From NCBI RefSeq assembly GCF_018604545.1, contig NZ_CP075896.1, forward strand, positions 4,216,001 through 4,280,000: a stretch of DNA of 64,000 nt. Direction: 5' to 3'. Positions 40,580-49,869 of the stretch are shown piece after piece. A program made the position numbers and the translations under genes. The stretch is from Streptomyces koelreuteriae. Lineage in GTDB: Bacteria > Actinomycetota > Actinomycetes > Streptomycetales > Streptomycetaceae. The notes beneath the pieces were generated by a model. The model ran no database searches, was not told the origin of the DNA, and saw nothing but the letters and a program-made list of their open reading frames with translations. Every line of letters begins with the position of its first letter. Position 1 is the stretch's first letter.

Positions 40580-41487
40580 CCACGCTCTCCATCGACCATG
40601 TCTCCCGCTGGTTCGGCAACGTGGTCGCCGTCAACGACATCACCATGACCATCGGCCCCGGCGTCACGGGCCTCCTCGGCCCCAACGGCGCCGGAAAGTC
40701 CACCCTCATCAACATGATGGGCGGCTTCCTCGCCCCCTCCACCGGCACGGTCACGCTCGACGGGCAGCCCGTGTGGCGCAACGAGCAGATCTACCGGCAC
40801 ATCGGTGTCGTCCCCGAGCGCGAGGCGATGTACGACTTCCTCACCGGGAAGGAGTTCGTCCTGGCCAACGCCGAACTGCACGGCCTGGGCGCCAAGGCGG
40901 CCCAGAAGGCGCTGGCCACGGTCGAGATGGAGTACGCGCAGGACCGCAAGATCCAGACGTACTCCAAGGGCATGCGCCAGCGCGTGAAGATGGCCTCCGC
41001 CCTGGTCCACGACCCGTCCCTGCTCCTGCTGGACGAACCCTTCAACGGCATGGACCCGCGCCAGCGCATGCAGCTGATGGACCTGCTGCGCCGCATGGGC
41101 GACGAGGGCCGCACGGTGCTGTTCTCGTCCCACATCCTCGAAGAGGTCGAGCAACTCGCCTGGCACATCGAGGTCGTCGTCGCCGGCCGGCATGCCGCCA
41201 GCGGTGACTTCCGCAAGATCCGGCGCCTGATGACCGACCGGCCGCACCGCTACCTGGTGCGTTCCAGCGACGACCGCGCCCTCGCGGCCGCGCTGATCGC
41301 CGACCCGTCGACGTCCGGGATCGAGGTCGACCACGCCGAGGGCGCGCTGCGCATCCAGGCCGTCGACTTCGGCCGCTTCACGGCTCTGCTGCCGCGTGTG
41401 GCGCGCGAGCACGGCATCCGCCTGCTCACGGTCTCGCCGTCCGACGAGTCCCTCGAGTCCGTCTTCTCGTACCTGGTCGCGGCGTAG
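40576..41487 (+). CDS. ABC transporter ATP-binding protein
   Basis: The 303-residue ATPase has LLGPNGAGKSTLINMMGGFL, YSKGMRQRVKMASALVHDPS and LLLDEPFNGMDPRQRMQL. The GTG at 40576 overlaps the permease stop (GTGA). It is similar in layout to the first ATPase of this operon, so the transporter is probably built from two different ATPases and two different permeases, or two related exporters share one transcript. Confidence 0.9.
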   Translation: MTTLSIDHVSRWFGNVVAVNDITMTIGPGVTGLLGPNGAGKSTLINMMGGFLAPSTGTVTLDGQPVWRNEQIYRHIGVVPEREAMYDFLTGKEFVLANAELHGLGAKAAQKALATVEMEYAQDRKIQTYSKGMRQRVKMASALVHDPSLLLLDEPFNGMDPRQRMQLMDLLRRMGDEGRTVLFSSHILEEVEQLAWHIEVVVAGRHAASGDFRKIRRLMTDRPHRYLVRSSDDRALAAALIADPSTSGIEVDHAEGALRIQAVDFGRFTALLPRVAREHGIRLLTVSPSDESLESVFSYLVAA

Positions 41488-41496
41488 GAGGCCCTG

Positions 41497-42216
41497 ATGT
41501 ATGACCCCACAGTCGCCCGGCTCACCTACCGGGCCCTGCTCGGCCGGCGCCGGGCCCTCATCCTCGGTGCCCTGCCCCTGCTGCTGATCGTCATCGCCGT
41601 GGCGGTGCGCGGTCTCACCGGCGCGGACGACCAGACGGCCTCGGACCTGCTGGGCGGGCTCGCCCTCGCCACGATGGTGCCGCTGATCGGCGTCATTGCC
41701 GGAACGGGCGCGATCGGGCCGGAGATCGACGACGGCTCGGTGGTGTATCTGCTGTCCAAGCCGATCAAACGGCCGACCATCATCTTCACCAAGCTGATCG
41801 TCGCCGTCGCCGTGACGATGGTGTTCTCCGCGGTGCCGACGCTCATCGCCGGGTTCATCCTGAACGGCAACGGCCAGCAGATCGCCGTGGCCTACACGAT
41901 CGCGGCCCTGGTCGCCTCCATCGCGTACGCGGCGATGTTCCTGCTGCTCGGCACGGTCTCCCGGCACGCGGTGGTGTTCGGCCTCGTCTACGCGCTGGTC
42001 TGGGAGGCCCTGTTCGGCTCCCTGGTGCCGGGTGCCCGCACGCTGAGCGTCCAGCAGTGGTCGCTGGCCGTCGCCCAGAAGGTGTCCGGCGGAGACATGG
42101 TGACCTCGGACGTCGGCCTGACGACGGCGACGGTGCTGCTGGTCGGCGTCACGGTCCTCGCCACCTGGTACGCCGGTCAGAAGCTGCGCTCACTGACCCT
42201 CGCCGGCGAGGAGTGA
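41497..42216 (+). CDS. ABC-2-type transporter permease
   Basis: The 239-residue membrane protein starts MYDPTVARLTYRALLGRRRA and has six helices (LILGALPLLLIVIAVAVRGL, LATMVPLIGVIAGTGAIGPE, IVAVAVTMVFSAVPTLIAGF, AALVASIAYAAMFLLLGTVS, AVVFGLVYALVWEALFGSLV, VLLVGVTVLATWYAGQKLRS). It carries an internal DDGSVVYLLSKPIKRP loop common to ABC-2 permeases. It is the last gene of the operon, with a terminator-like hairpin overlapping its stop. Confidence 0.88.
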   Translation: MYDPTVARLTYRALLGRRRALILGALPLLLIVIAVAVRGLTGADDQTASDLLGGLALATMVPLIGVIAGTGAIGPEIDDGSVVYLLSKPIKRPTIIFTKLIVAVAVTMVFSAVPTLIAGFILNGNGQQIAVAYTIAALVASIAYAAMFLLLGTVSRHAVVFGLVYALVWEALFGSLVPGARTLSVQQWSLAVAQKVSGGDMVTSDVGLTTATVLLVGVTVLATWYAGQKLRSLTLAGEE

Positions 42217-42247
42217 GGTGCCCCGGCCTTGACGGGGGCATCACCTC
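42215..42247 (+). terminator. Terminator of the ABC transporter operon
   Basis: GAGGTG-CCCC at 42215-42224 pairs with GGGG-(cat)-CACCTC ending at 42247, allowing a small bulge. The hairpin overlaps the permease stop codon. Confidence 0.55.
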
Positions 42248-42318
42248 GGTCGGGGCACACTGGGCAAACGGGATGTAGGGGCACCACACGGGAGTTGGAC
42301 GGCTGGGAGGAGACCGGG

Positions 42319-42543
42319 ATGGCGGGCGACAAGGCTCAGCATGAGGACGACGCTTGGGACGACCTCGTTCTGGACGACGACTTCATACGCTCCGCCGAGA
42401 CCTCCGAGCCGTCCGCCCGGGCCCGGATGCTCGCCGAGCGCTGGCGCCGTGAGGAGCCGGAGCCGCAGCCCTGGCGCTCCGACGAGCCGCCCGCGGGCTG
42501 GTTCTTCAGCAAGGTCCGGCGGCGCGGATGGCGCAGGCGCTGA
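42319..42543 (+). CDS. Small charged hypothetical protein
   Basis: The 74-residue protein MAGDKAQHEDDAWDDLVLDD has an acidic head and a basic tail (PPAGWFFSKVRRRGWRRR). No family recognised, though its charge layout and codon use look real. GGGAGGAG lies 6 nt before the ATG. It is cytoplasmic by composition. Confidence 0.7.
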   Translation: MAGDKAQHEDDAWDDLVLDDDFIRSAETSEPSARARMLAERWRREEPEPQPWRSDEPPAGWFFSKVRRRGWRRR

Positions 42544-42589
42544 CGCCGGGCGATTTATTCGGTGGCGTCCAATTCGCCCGGCGGGCAGA

Positions 42590-42919
<330 letters not shown>

Positions 42920-42938
42920 GCACGCAAGCCCCGAGGGC

Positions 42939-43742
42939 TCAGCCCAGCAACCGCTCCAGCACCACGGCGATCCCGTCCTCCTCGTTCGAGGACGTCACCT
43001 CGTCCGCCACGGCCTTCAGCTCCTCGTGGGCGTCCGCCATGGCGACACCGTAGGAGGACCAGGCGAACATCGGTATGTCGTTGGGCATGTCGCCGAAGGC
43101 GATCGTGTCGGCCGCCTTCACCTTGAGCCGGCGGGCCGCCAGCGACAGACCGGTCGCCTTGGACAGGCCCAGGGGGAGGAGCTCGACGATGCCCTCGCCC
43201 GCCATGACGACGCTGACGAAGCCGCCGGCGGTGCGCGTGGCGACCTCGCACAGCTCGTCGTCCGACAGCGTCGGGTGCTGGATGTACATCTTGTTCAGCG
43301 GCGCGCTCCACAGGTCCGACGCGTCCGTGAAGGGCGTCGCGGGGAGGGTGCCCTGGACCGCGTAGCCGGGGCCGACCAGCACCTCTCCGTCCAGACCGTC
43401 GCGGCTCGCGGCCAGGTACAGCGGGCCGACCTCCGCCTCGATCTTGGCCAGCGCCACCCCGGCGAGCTGCCGGTCCAGCGTCACCGACGTCAGCAGGCGG
43501 TGGGCGCCGGCGTCGTACACCTGCGCGCCCTGGCCGCAGACGGCCAGGCCCTGGTAGCCGAGGTCGTCGAGGATGTGCCGGGTCCAGGGGACCGCGCGGC
43601 CGGTGACGACGATGTGCGCGGCGCCCGCGGCGGTGGCCGCCGCGAGCGCGTCACGGGTGCGGGGCGACACCGACTCGTCGGAGCGCAGCAGCGTCCCGTC
43701 GAGGTCGGTGGCGATCAGCTTGTAGGGGAAACCGGTGGTCAC
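42939..43742 (-). CDS. HAD-superfamily (Cof-type) hydrolase overlapping serS
   Basis: The 267-residue protein has KLIATDLDGTLLRSDESVSP, AHIVVTGRAVPWTRHILDDL, GLSKATGLSLAARRLKVKAA and TIAFGDMPNDIPMFAWSSYG, the four HAD motifs of the C2-cap Cof type. Substrate unknown. Its GTG overlaps the serS stop (GTGA), so it is translated with the seryl-tRNA synthetase. It is a clear paralogue of the gene at 34081-34950. The extra 42 residues of open frame upstream lie inside serS and are rejected. Confidence 0.88.
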   Translation of the reverse strand: MTTGFPYKLIATDLDGTLLRSDESVSPRTRDALAAATAAGAAHIVVTGRAVPWTRHILDDLGYQGLAVCGQGAQVYDAGAHRLLTSVTLDRQLAGVALAKIEAEVGPLYLAASRDGLDGEVLVGPGYAVQGTLPATPFTDASDLWSAPLNKMYIQHPTLSDDELCEVATRTAGGFVSVVMAGEGIVELLPLGLSKATGLSLAARRLKVKAADTIAFGDMPNDIPMFAWSSYGVAMADAHEELKAVADEVTSSNEEDGIAVVLERLLG

Positions 43743-45016
43743 TTGGACACCGGCTCCAGGACCTCCCGGCCGCCCAGGTACGGACGCAGCACCTCGGGCA
43801 CGCGCACCGAGCCGTCGGGCTGCTGGTGGTTCTCCAGGATCGCCACGATCGTGCGCGGTACGGCGCACAGGGTGCCGTTGAGCGTGGCCAGCGGCTTGAC
43901 CTGCTTGCCGTCACGGAAGCGGATCGACAGCCGGCGGGACTGGAACTCGGTGCAGTCCGAGGTCGAGGTCAGCTCGCGGTACTTGCCCTGGGTCGGGATC
44001 CACGCCTCGCAGTCGAACTTGCGGGAGGCCGAGGCACCCAGGTCGGCGCTGGCCACGTCGATCACGCGGTACGGCAGCTCCAGGGAGGTCAGCCACTGCT
44101 TCTCCCACTCCAGCAGCCGCTGGTGCTCGGCCTGCGAGTCCTCCGGGGCCACGTAGGAGAACATCTCGACCTTGTCGAACTGGTGCACGCGGAAGATGCC
44201 CCGGGTGTCCTTGCCGTGCGAACCGGCCTCGCGGCGGAAGCAGGGCGAGAAGCCCGCGTAGCGCAGGGGGAGGCGGTCGGCGTCGAGGATCTCGTCCATG
44301 TGGTACGCCGCCAGCGCCACCTCGGACGTGCCGACCAGGTAGAGGTCGTCGTCGGCGAGGTGGTAGACGTCCTGGGAGGCCTGGCCGAGGAAGCCCGTGC
44401 CCGCCATGGACTGGGAGCGGACCAGGGCCGGGGTGAGCATCGGGGTGAAGCCGGCCGCGGTGGCCTGGGCCATCGCCGCGTTCACCAGGGCGAGCTCCAG
44501 GAGCGCGCCCACGCCCGTCAGGAAGTAGAAGCGCGAGCCGGAGACCTTGGCGCCGCGCTCGACGTCGATCGCGCCGAGGATCTGGCCGAGCTCCAGGTGG
44601 TCCTTGGGCTCGAAGCCCTCGGCGGCGAAGTCGCGGATCGAGCCGTGCGTCTCCAGCGTGACGAAGTCCTCCTCGCCGCCCACGGGCACGTCCGGGTGGA
44701 CGAGGTTGCCGAGCCTCTGGAGCAGCTCCTGGGTCTCGCTGTCGGCCGCGTCGCGGTCCGCGTCGGCCGCCTTGACGTCGGCGGAGAGCTGGCCGGCCTT
44801 CTTCAGCAGCTCGGCCTTCTCGTCCCCGGCCGCCTTGGGGATGAGCTTGCCGAGCGCCTTCTGCTCGGCGCGCAGCTCGTCGAAGCGGACGCCGGACGAC
44901 CTGCGCCGCTCGTCGGCAGACAGGAGGGCGTCGACGAGCGCGACGTCCTCTCCACGGGCGCGCTGGGACGCGCGCACACGGTCGGGGTCCTCACGGAGCA
45001 GGCGAAGGTCAATCAC
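43739..45016 (-). CDS. serS: Seryl-tRNA synthetase
   Basis: The 425-residue protein starts MIDLRLLREDPDRVRASQRA (GTG start) and has the N-terminal tRNA-binding coiled coil (about residues 30-110). Class II motif 2 is FSPCFRREAGSHGKDTRG with QFDKVEMFSYV, and motif 3 is NGTLCAVPRTIVAILENHQQ. It charges tRNA-Ser in the cytosol. The start is set by homology; the ribosome-binding site is weak. The 520-bp region upstream holds a DnaA-box cluster, and the HAD gene downstream overlaps by 4 bp. Confidence 0.97.
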   Translation of the reverse strand: MIDLRLLREDPDRVRASQRARGEDVALVDALLSADERRRSSGVRFDELRAEQKALGKLIPKAAGDEKAELLKKAGQLSADVKAADADRDAADSETQELLQRLGNLVHPDVPVGGEEDFVTLETHGSIRDFAAEGFEPKDHLELGQILGAIDVERGAKVSGSRFYFLTGVGALLELALVNAAMAQATAAGFTPMLTPALVRSQSMAGTGFLGQASQDVYHLADDDLYLVGTSEVALAAYHMDEILDADRLPLRYAGFSPCFRREAGSHGKDTRGIFRVHQFDKVEMFSYVAPEDSQAEHQRLLEWEKQWLTSLELPYRVIDVASADLGASASRKFDCEAWIPTQGKYRELTSTSDCTEFQSRRLSIRFRDGKQVKPLATLNGTLCAVPRTIVAILENHQQPDGSVRVPEVLRPYLGGREVLEPVSK

Positions 45017-45198
45017 GCGCCCAAGGCTACCGGTGTGGGGTGACCGCTCACGACTCACTATTGGGGTCGTGTATTACGTACCGTTATGGCCGAATTGCGG
45101 TCGGTGTCAATAAAAAAGCGCTCCTCCCCCGGAACGGGGCATCTGTGAGGCGCCGCATTGACTCGATTTCCTTGTGCGGAACGGGACTTGGGGTCTGG

Positions 45199-45510
45199 TT
45201 GTCCACAGGGATCCACACCCTCCGAAGAGTTATCCACAGGCTGTGTGGAAGATCTGTGGACTTCGGAATTGATCACTCCGGAAGGCTGGGCGCCCCTCGG
45301 AATTCCCGGTGCAAACCTGCCCCGTCCTCACTTTCGAGTGCAATTGGGTCCCCCTGAAGAGTTACGCAAGGGAAAACGGTAGACGAAGGGCGTCCTGCCT
45401 GCTGATGGACCCATCCGGGCCTTGTAGGGCGATTTGTCGACTGAATCGCGCTGCGTTGTCGACTTGTCCCCAGGTCGAGAAGCGGACCTGTGGATAACTC
45501 CTGTGGATAA
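45199..45510. promoter_or_regulatory. DnaA-box cluster upstream of serS
   Basis: Strong boxes are TTGTCCACA at 45199-45207, TTATCCACA at 45230-45238, and two inverted TTATCCACA copies at 45489-45497 and 45502-45510. Weaker ones include TGTGGACTT (45255-45263) and TTGTCCCCA (45474-45482). The left pair points right and the right pair points left. The region is the gap between serS and pheA (45017-45534) and has no gene. DnaA-box clusters outside oriC are known in S. coelicolor and affect replication control; this may be one of them. Confidence 0.8.
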
Positions 45511-45534
45511 CGAAAATCACCAGGTACGACCGGC

Positions 45535-46467
45535 CTAGAACCGGCCGTCCTGGCACCGCGCCACCCAGTCCGCCGCCTCCACGAACTCCTCGTCCGACGT
45601 CCCGAGCCGCGGCGGCTGGACATCCCCGGGCCGCACGTCCGCGCGCGGATAGGAGCCGAGGTAGCGCACCTGGAGGCAGATCCGCTTCAGGCCCTTCAGG
45701 GCGTCGGCCATCCGGCGGTCGGAGATATGGCCCTCGGCGTCGATGCAGAAGCAGTAGTTGCCGATGCCGGCACCGGTGGGCCGGGACTGGAGCAGCATCA
45801 GGTTGATGCCGCGCGTGGCGAACTCGCCCAGCAGGTCGCGCAGACCGCCGGGGTGGTCGTCGCGCTGCCACAGCACGATGGACGTCTTGTCCGCGCCGGT
45901 CGGCGCCGCGGGCCGGGCGGGCCGGCCGACCAGCACGAACCGTGTCTGGGCGTTCTCCGCGTCGTGGATCCCGGTCTCCAGGGCCTCCAGGCCGTAGCGG
46001 GCGGCCGCGAACTCACCGGCGAAGGCGGCGTCGTACTGGCCCTCCTGGACCAGCCGGGCGGCGTCCGCGTTCGAGGCGGCCGACTCCCAGTGCGCGTCCG
46101 GGAGGTGCTTCTTCAGCCAGTTGCGCACCTGCGGCTGGGCGGCCGGGTGGGCGGAGACCGTCTTGATGTCCGACAGCTTCGTGCCCGGGCGGACCAGCAG
46201 CGCGAAGGTGATCGACAGCAGCACCTCGCGGTAGATCATCAGCGGGGCGCCGGCGACCAGCTCGTCGAGGGTGGTGGTGATGCCGCCCTCGACGGAGTTC
46301 TCGATCGGCACGAACGCGGCCTCGGCCTCGCCGGTTCGTACCGCGTCGAGCGCGGACTGGACGGAGACGTAGGGGGTGAGTTCCCGGGTGGCGGCCTCGG
46401 GAAGCGTGCGCAGGGCGACTTCGGTGAAGGTGCCCTCAGGGCCGAGATACGCATAGCTCGCTGGCAT
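45535..46467 (-). CDS. pheA: Prephenate dehydratase
   Basis: The 310-residue protein begins MPASYAYLGPEGTFTEVALR and has ENSVEGGITTTLDELVA in the catalytic domain. The C-terminal ACT domain has HPGGLRDLLGEFATRGINLM then LLQSRPTGAGIGNYCFCIDA. It converts prephenate to phenylpyruvate for phenylalanine synthesis and is normally feedback-inhibited through the ACT domain. The usual ESRP of the ACT ligand loop reads QSRP here. It is a stand-alone dehydratase, not fused to chorismate mutase. Leftward, ending just before the DnaA-box region. Confidence 0.95.
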   Translation of the reverse strand: MPASYAYLGPEGTFTEVALRTLPEAATRELTPYVSVQSALDAVRTGEAEAAFVPIENSVEGGITTTLDELVAGAPLMIYREVLLSITFALLVRPGTKLSDIKTVSAHPAAQPQVRNWLKKHLPDAHWESAASNADAARLVQEGQYDAAFAGEFAAARYGLEALETGIHDAENAQTRFVLVGRPARPAAPTGADKTSIVLWQRDDHPGGLRDLLGEFATRGINLMLLQSRPTGAGIGNYCFCIDAEGHISDRRMADALKGLKRICLQVRYLGSYPRADVRPGDVQPPRLGTSDEEFVEAADWVARCQDGRF

Positions 46468-46529
46468 GACCTCACCCTAATGGGCCCGTGGAATCGACAT
46501 CCCCCACAAGACCGCCCAGAGGCGGACTC

Positions 46530-47819
46530 TCACCCCTCCAGCAACTTCTGCCCCACGTACTCGCCCTTGGCGGCCCCGCCCGGCACCGCGAACAGCCCGC
46601 TCGACTCGTGCCGGATGTACTGCGACAGGGCGTCGCCGCGGTCGAGCTTGCGCTGCACCGGCACGAAGCCGCGCAGCGGATCGGCCTGCCAGCAGATGAA
46701 GAGCAGACCCGCGTCGGGCACCCCGTCGGTGTCGATGCCGTCGTGGAAGGAGAACGGGCGGCGGAGCATCGCCGCGCCGCCGTTCTGGTCGGGCCGGGTG
46801 ATGCGGGCGTGGGCGTTGATCGGGACGACCAGGTTGCCCTTGGCGTCCGTCTTCTCCAGGTCCATCGCGGTCGTCTCGGTGCCCCCGGACAGGGCCGCCC
46901 CGTCGGACTTGCGGCGCCCGATCACGTCCTCCTGCGCCTTCCCGGAGAGCTTCTCCCAGTCGTCGAGGAGCATCCGGATCCGGCGTACGACAGCGTAGGA
47001 GCCGTTCGCCATCCAGGCCGGTTCGCCCTTCTCCGGCACGAAGATCCGCTGGTCGAAGTCGGACTCGGCCGGCTTCGGGTTGCGGGTGCCGTCGATCTGG
47101 CCCATCAGGTTGCGGGCCGTCATGGGGTGGGCGGTGGCGCCCGGCGAGCGGTTGAAGCCGTTCATCTGCCAGCGGACGCGGGCCGCCGAGCCGGTGTCCT
47201 TCTGGATCGCGCGCAGGGCGTGGAAGGCGACCAGGGAGTCGTTGGCTCCGATCTGCACCCACAGGTCACCGTTGCTGCGGTTCTTGTCGAGCTGGTCCGA
47301 GGAGAACTCGGGCAGCGGGTCGAGGGAGGCCGGGCGCTGCTTCTCCAGGCCCGTCCTGGCGAAGAAGCTGTGGCCGAAGCCGAAGGTGATCGTCAGCGAC
47401 GAGGGTCCGGCGTCCCGGGCCACGTCGGTGTCGTCGTGCCCGCTCGGCTCGCCCGCCATCAGCCGCCGGGCCGTCTCCGACCAGCGGCGCAGCAGGGCGG
47501 CGGCCTCCTTGCGGCCGGCGCCCGCCGCCAGGTCGAAGGCGACGACGTGGCCGCGGGCCTGGAGGGCCTCGGTGATGCCGGGCTGATGTTTCCCGTGAAA
47601 CATCGCCCGGTCGGTGCCGAGCGAGGTGAGCGGCGCGGCTGCCTCGGAGGGGGCGGCGGCGTATCCCCCGGCCGCGCCCGCCGTACCGAGCACGAGCCCG
47701 GTGGCACCGGCGGTGCCGAGCATCCGGCGCCGTGAGATGCCCTCCCGGGCGGAGGCCGCTTCGGTCTCCCCCGGGGCGGTGCCGGGAGTACGGGTCTCCG
47801 GAGTGGACTGGTCAACCAT
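46530..47819 (-). CDS. efeB: Tat-exported DyP-type peroxidase (EfeB-like)
   Basis: The 429-residue protein has a twin-arginine signal (SRRRMLGTAGATGLVLGTAG at about residues 28-50) and the dye-decolourising-peroxidase GxxDG motif in LMGQIDGTRNPKP. A haem-binding histidine follows in PINAHARITRPDQNG. EfeB/DyP enzymes bind haem and use peroxide, or remove iron from haem, on the outer face of the membrane. No efeU or efeO lies here; instead it is the last gene of the copper-handling operon, 6 bp after the CopC-CopD gene. It contains a near-parS site encoding F-H-G-K-H. Confidence 0.9.
   Translation of the reverse strand: MVDQSTPETRTPGTAPGETEAASAREGISRRRMLGTAGATGLVLGTAGAAGGYAAAPSEAAAPLTSLGTDRAMFHGKHQPGITEALQARGHVVAFDLAAGAGRKEAAALLRRWSETARRLMAGEPSGHDDTDVARDAGPSSLTITFGFGHSFFARTGLEKQRPASLDPLPEFSSDQLDKNRSNGDLWVQIGANDSLVAFHALRAIQKDTGSAARVRWQMNGFNRSPGATAHPMTARNLMGQIDGTRNPKPAESDFDQRIFVPEKGEPAWMANGSYAVVRRIRMLLDDWEKLSGKAQEDVIGRRKSDGAALSGGTETTAMDLEKTDAKGNLVVPINAHARITRPDQNGGAAMLRRPFSFHDGIDTDGVPDAGLLFICWQADPLRGFVPVQRKLDRGDALSQYIRHESSGLFAVPGGAAKGEYVGQKLLEG
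47587..47602. promoter_or_regulatory. parS-like site inside efeB
   Basis: TGTTTCCCGTGAAACA differs from the parS consensus by one base near the centre (C for A). It is in coding sequence. Confidence 0.65.
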
Positions 47820-47825
47820 GGTCGT

Positions 47826-49856
47826 TCAGCCGATCTGCGCGTTCTTGGAGACGGTCACCTCGTCGATGTCGGAGGTCCGCACGGTCACGTCGACCTTCCA
47901 GTCGCCGGCCATGGGGATCTGCACTCCGTTCGCCGACCAGTGTCCGGTAGCGAGGTGGTCCGGGGTGACGGGCAGGGGCCCGATGTTCTTGGCTTTCAAG
48001 GTGAAGTCGACCTTGACCTCGGGGATGTCGAAGGCCCGGCCGTTGGGCCGCTCCACGTAGACGTGCATCTCGTTGTCGCCCACGCGCGCGGGATCGAGGT
48101 CGACCGTGACGATGCCCTTGCCGTCCTCGCCGCCGGTGTCGAACGGCATGTTCAGGGTCAGCGCCCCGGACGCCCCGGCGTCGGCGGAGGCGGCTGCGGA
48201 GGACGAGGCGGCCGCCTTGGCCTCCTGCTCCGTACGGCCCGGCTCGGTCTGCGTCAGCACGGTGGTGACGGCGAGCAGGACGACCGCGATGCCGGCCTCG
48301 GCCAGCACGGAGCGGCGCAGCCCGAAGCGGTTGGGATCGGCGTCCCGGAGCTGCTTGCGCCGGGCGGTGTCCCGAGCGGCCCGCTGCCGGGCGAGCTGCG
48401 CGGCGCGCTCGGTGTCGGCGGGGTCGGTGTCGGCGGGCTCGGCTTCGTCGGACTCCGTGTCGTCAGGCCCAGGGCTGTCGGGCTCGGGGTCGGACTGCTC
48501 GTCGGCGTCACGGCCGGTGCTCGTGCCGGTCCGGTCATCGCCGGTGACGTCGGCGTCCGTGTCGCCGGAGGCGCCGGCCCCCGCACCCACGCGCGTCAAC
48601 TCCCGCTCCGCCGATGCAGGCACCGCCTCCACCAGCCGCCCCGTCCAGCGCCGCGAGATCCACGCGACGCCGACCAGTACGACCACGAGGGCGATCTTCG
48701 CCAGGAGCAGTTGCCCGTACCGGGTGTCGGTGAAGGCCGACCAGGAGCCGAGCTGGCGCCAGGACTGGTACGTCCCGGTCGCGATCAGCGCGAGCACGCT
48801 GCCGAAGGCGACCCGGGAGAAGTCGCGTACGGCCGACGCGTCCACGGGTGTGTCGGCGGGGGCCCGGTACAGGGCGACCAGGAGCGCGCCGAGCCCGCCG
48901 AGCCACGCGGCGACGGCCAGCAGATGGACGACGTCGACCGGCATGGAGATGCCGGCCTGGAGCCCGACCGAGGCGTGCTCGGACATCGCCCAGCTCGCGG
49001 CGAGCCCGGCCGCCACGACGACGCCGCCGATGGCGAGACCGAAGGTCAGGTCGCGCCTCTCCTGGGGGTCCTCACGCTTGTCGTACGCCCCGAACAGCAC
49101 GGAGATGAACAGGGCCGCCGCGGCGAGCAGCAGCAGCCGGGACACCAGGGCCGCGCCGGTCTTGGTCTCCAGCACCTGCCCGAGCAGGGACAGGTCGAAG
49201 ACGTCGGCGACCTTCCCGGAGCCGGTGTAGGAGCCGCGCAGCAGGAGCAGGGCGAGGGTCGCGGCGGTGAGCGCGAGCCACCCGGAGACGACGAACCGCT
49301 GCACCGGACGTACCCCGGAGCCGCGTCGCCAGCAGGCGAGGACGAAGGCGGCACCACCGGCCATCACGATGAACCCGGCGTACGACACATACCGCCCGAA
49401 GCCGTACAGCCAGCCGACGAGCCCGTCGTCGGTCGCCTGCTGGGAGACCGTCGCGGAGGTCTTGGAGGGGGCGCCGATGGAGAAGGTGTAGGCGCCGGCG
49501 ACGGGATGGCTGTCGGCGGAGACGACCTGGTAGGCCACCGTGTACGTGCCGTCGGGCAGACCCGGCTTCAGCCCCACGGCGTACGTCGTCCCGCTGACGT
49601 TGGACGGCTCGGCCGTGTCGACGCGCTTGCCGTCGGGGTCGAGCACGCGCAGTGAGTCGTCGGACAGCGCGACCTGCTCGGAGAAGGTGAGCGAGATCCG
49701 GGCCGGGGCCTCCTGGACCACCGCCCCCTGCCCGGGGTCGCTGCCGGTGACCGCGGCGTGCGCGGAGGCCGGGCCGGCTCCCGCGAGGAGTGCGCAGGCC
49801 GCGGCCAGGAGCAGCAGCACCAGGGTCCGGACGCGGGGGGCGATGGTCTGAGTCAC
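47826..49856 (-). CDS. Fused CopC-CopD copper resistance protein
   Basis: The 676-residue protein has a signal peptide, then a CopC domain (SAHAAVTGSDPGQGAVVQEA, SLTFSEQVALSDDSLRVLDP, YTVAYQVVSADSHPVAGAYT) with histidines for copper. A CopD domain of about eight membrane helices follows (FIVMAGGAAFVLACW, DVVHLLAVAAWLGGLGALLV). It carries an acidic, repeat-rich linker (DTESDEAEPADTDPADTERA). The C-terminal segment looks like a YtkA-type extracytoplasmic domain (FDIPEVKVDFTLKAKNIGPL). It would bind copper outside and move it across the membrane. The extra C-terminal domain is notable. Confidence 0.88.
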   Translation of the reverse strand: MTQTIAPRVRTLVLLLLAAACALLAGAGPASAHAAVTGSDPGQGAVVQEAPARISLTFSEQVALSDDSLRVLDPDGKRVDTAEPSNVSGTTYAVGLKPGLPDGTYTVAYQVVSADSHPVAGAYTFSIGAPSKTSATVSQQATDDGLVGWLYGFGRYVSYAGFIVMAGGAAFVLACWRRGSGVRPVQRFVVSGWLALTAATLALLLLRGSYTGSGKVADVFDLSLLGQVLETKTGAALVSRLLLLAAAALFISVLFGAYDKREDPQERRDLTFGLAIGGVVVAAGLAASWAMSEHASVGLQAGISMPVDVVHLLAVAAWLGGLGALLVALYRAPADTPVDASAVRDFSRVAFGSVLALIATGTYQSWRQLGSWSAFTDTRYGQLLLAKIALVVVLVGVAWISRRWTGRLVEAVPASAERELTRVGAGAGASGDTDADVTGDDRTGTSTGRDADEQSDPEPDSPGPDDTESDEAEPADTDPADTERAAQLARQRAARDTARRKQLRDADPNRFGLRRSVLAEAGIAVVLLAVTTVLTQTEPGRTEQEAKAAASSSAAASADAGASGALTLNMPFDTGGEDGKGIVTVDLDPARVGDNEMHVYVERPNGRAFDIPEVKVDFTLKAKNIGPLPVTPDHLATGHWSANGVQIPMAGDWKVDVTVRTSDIDEVTVSKNAQIG

Positions 49857-49869
49857 GGGGATCCCTCCC

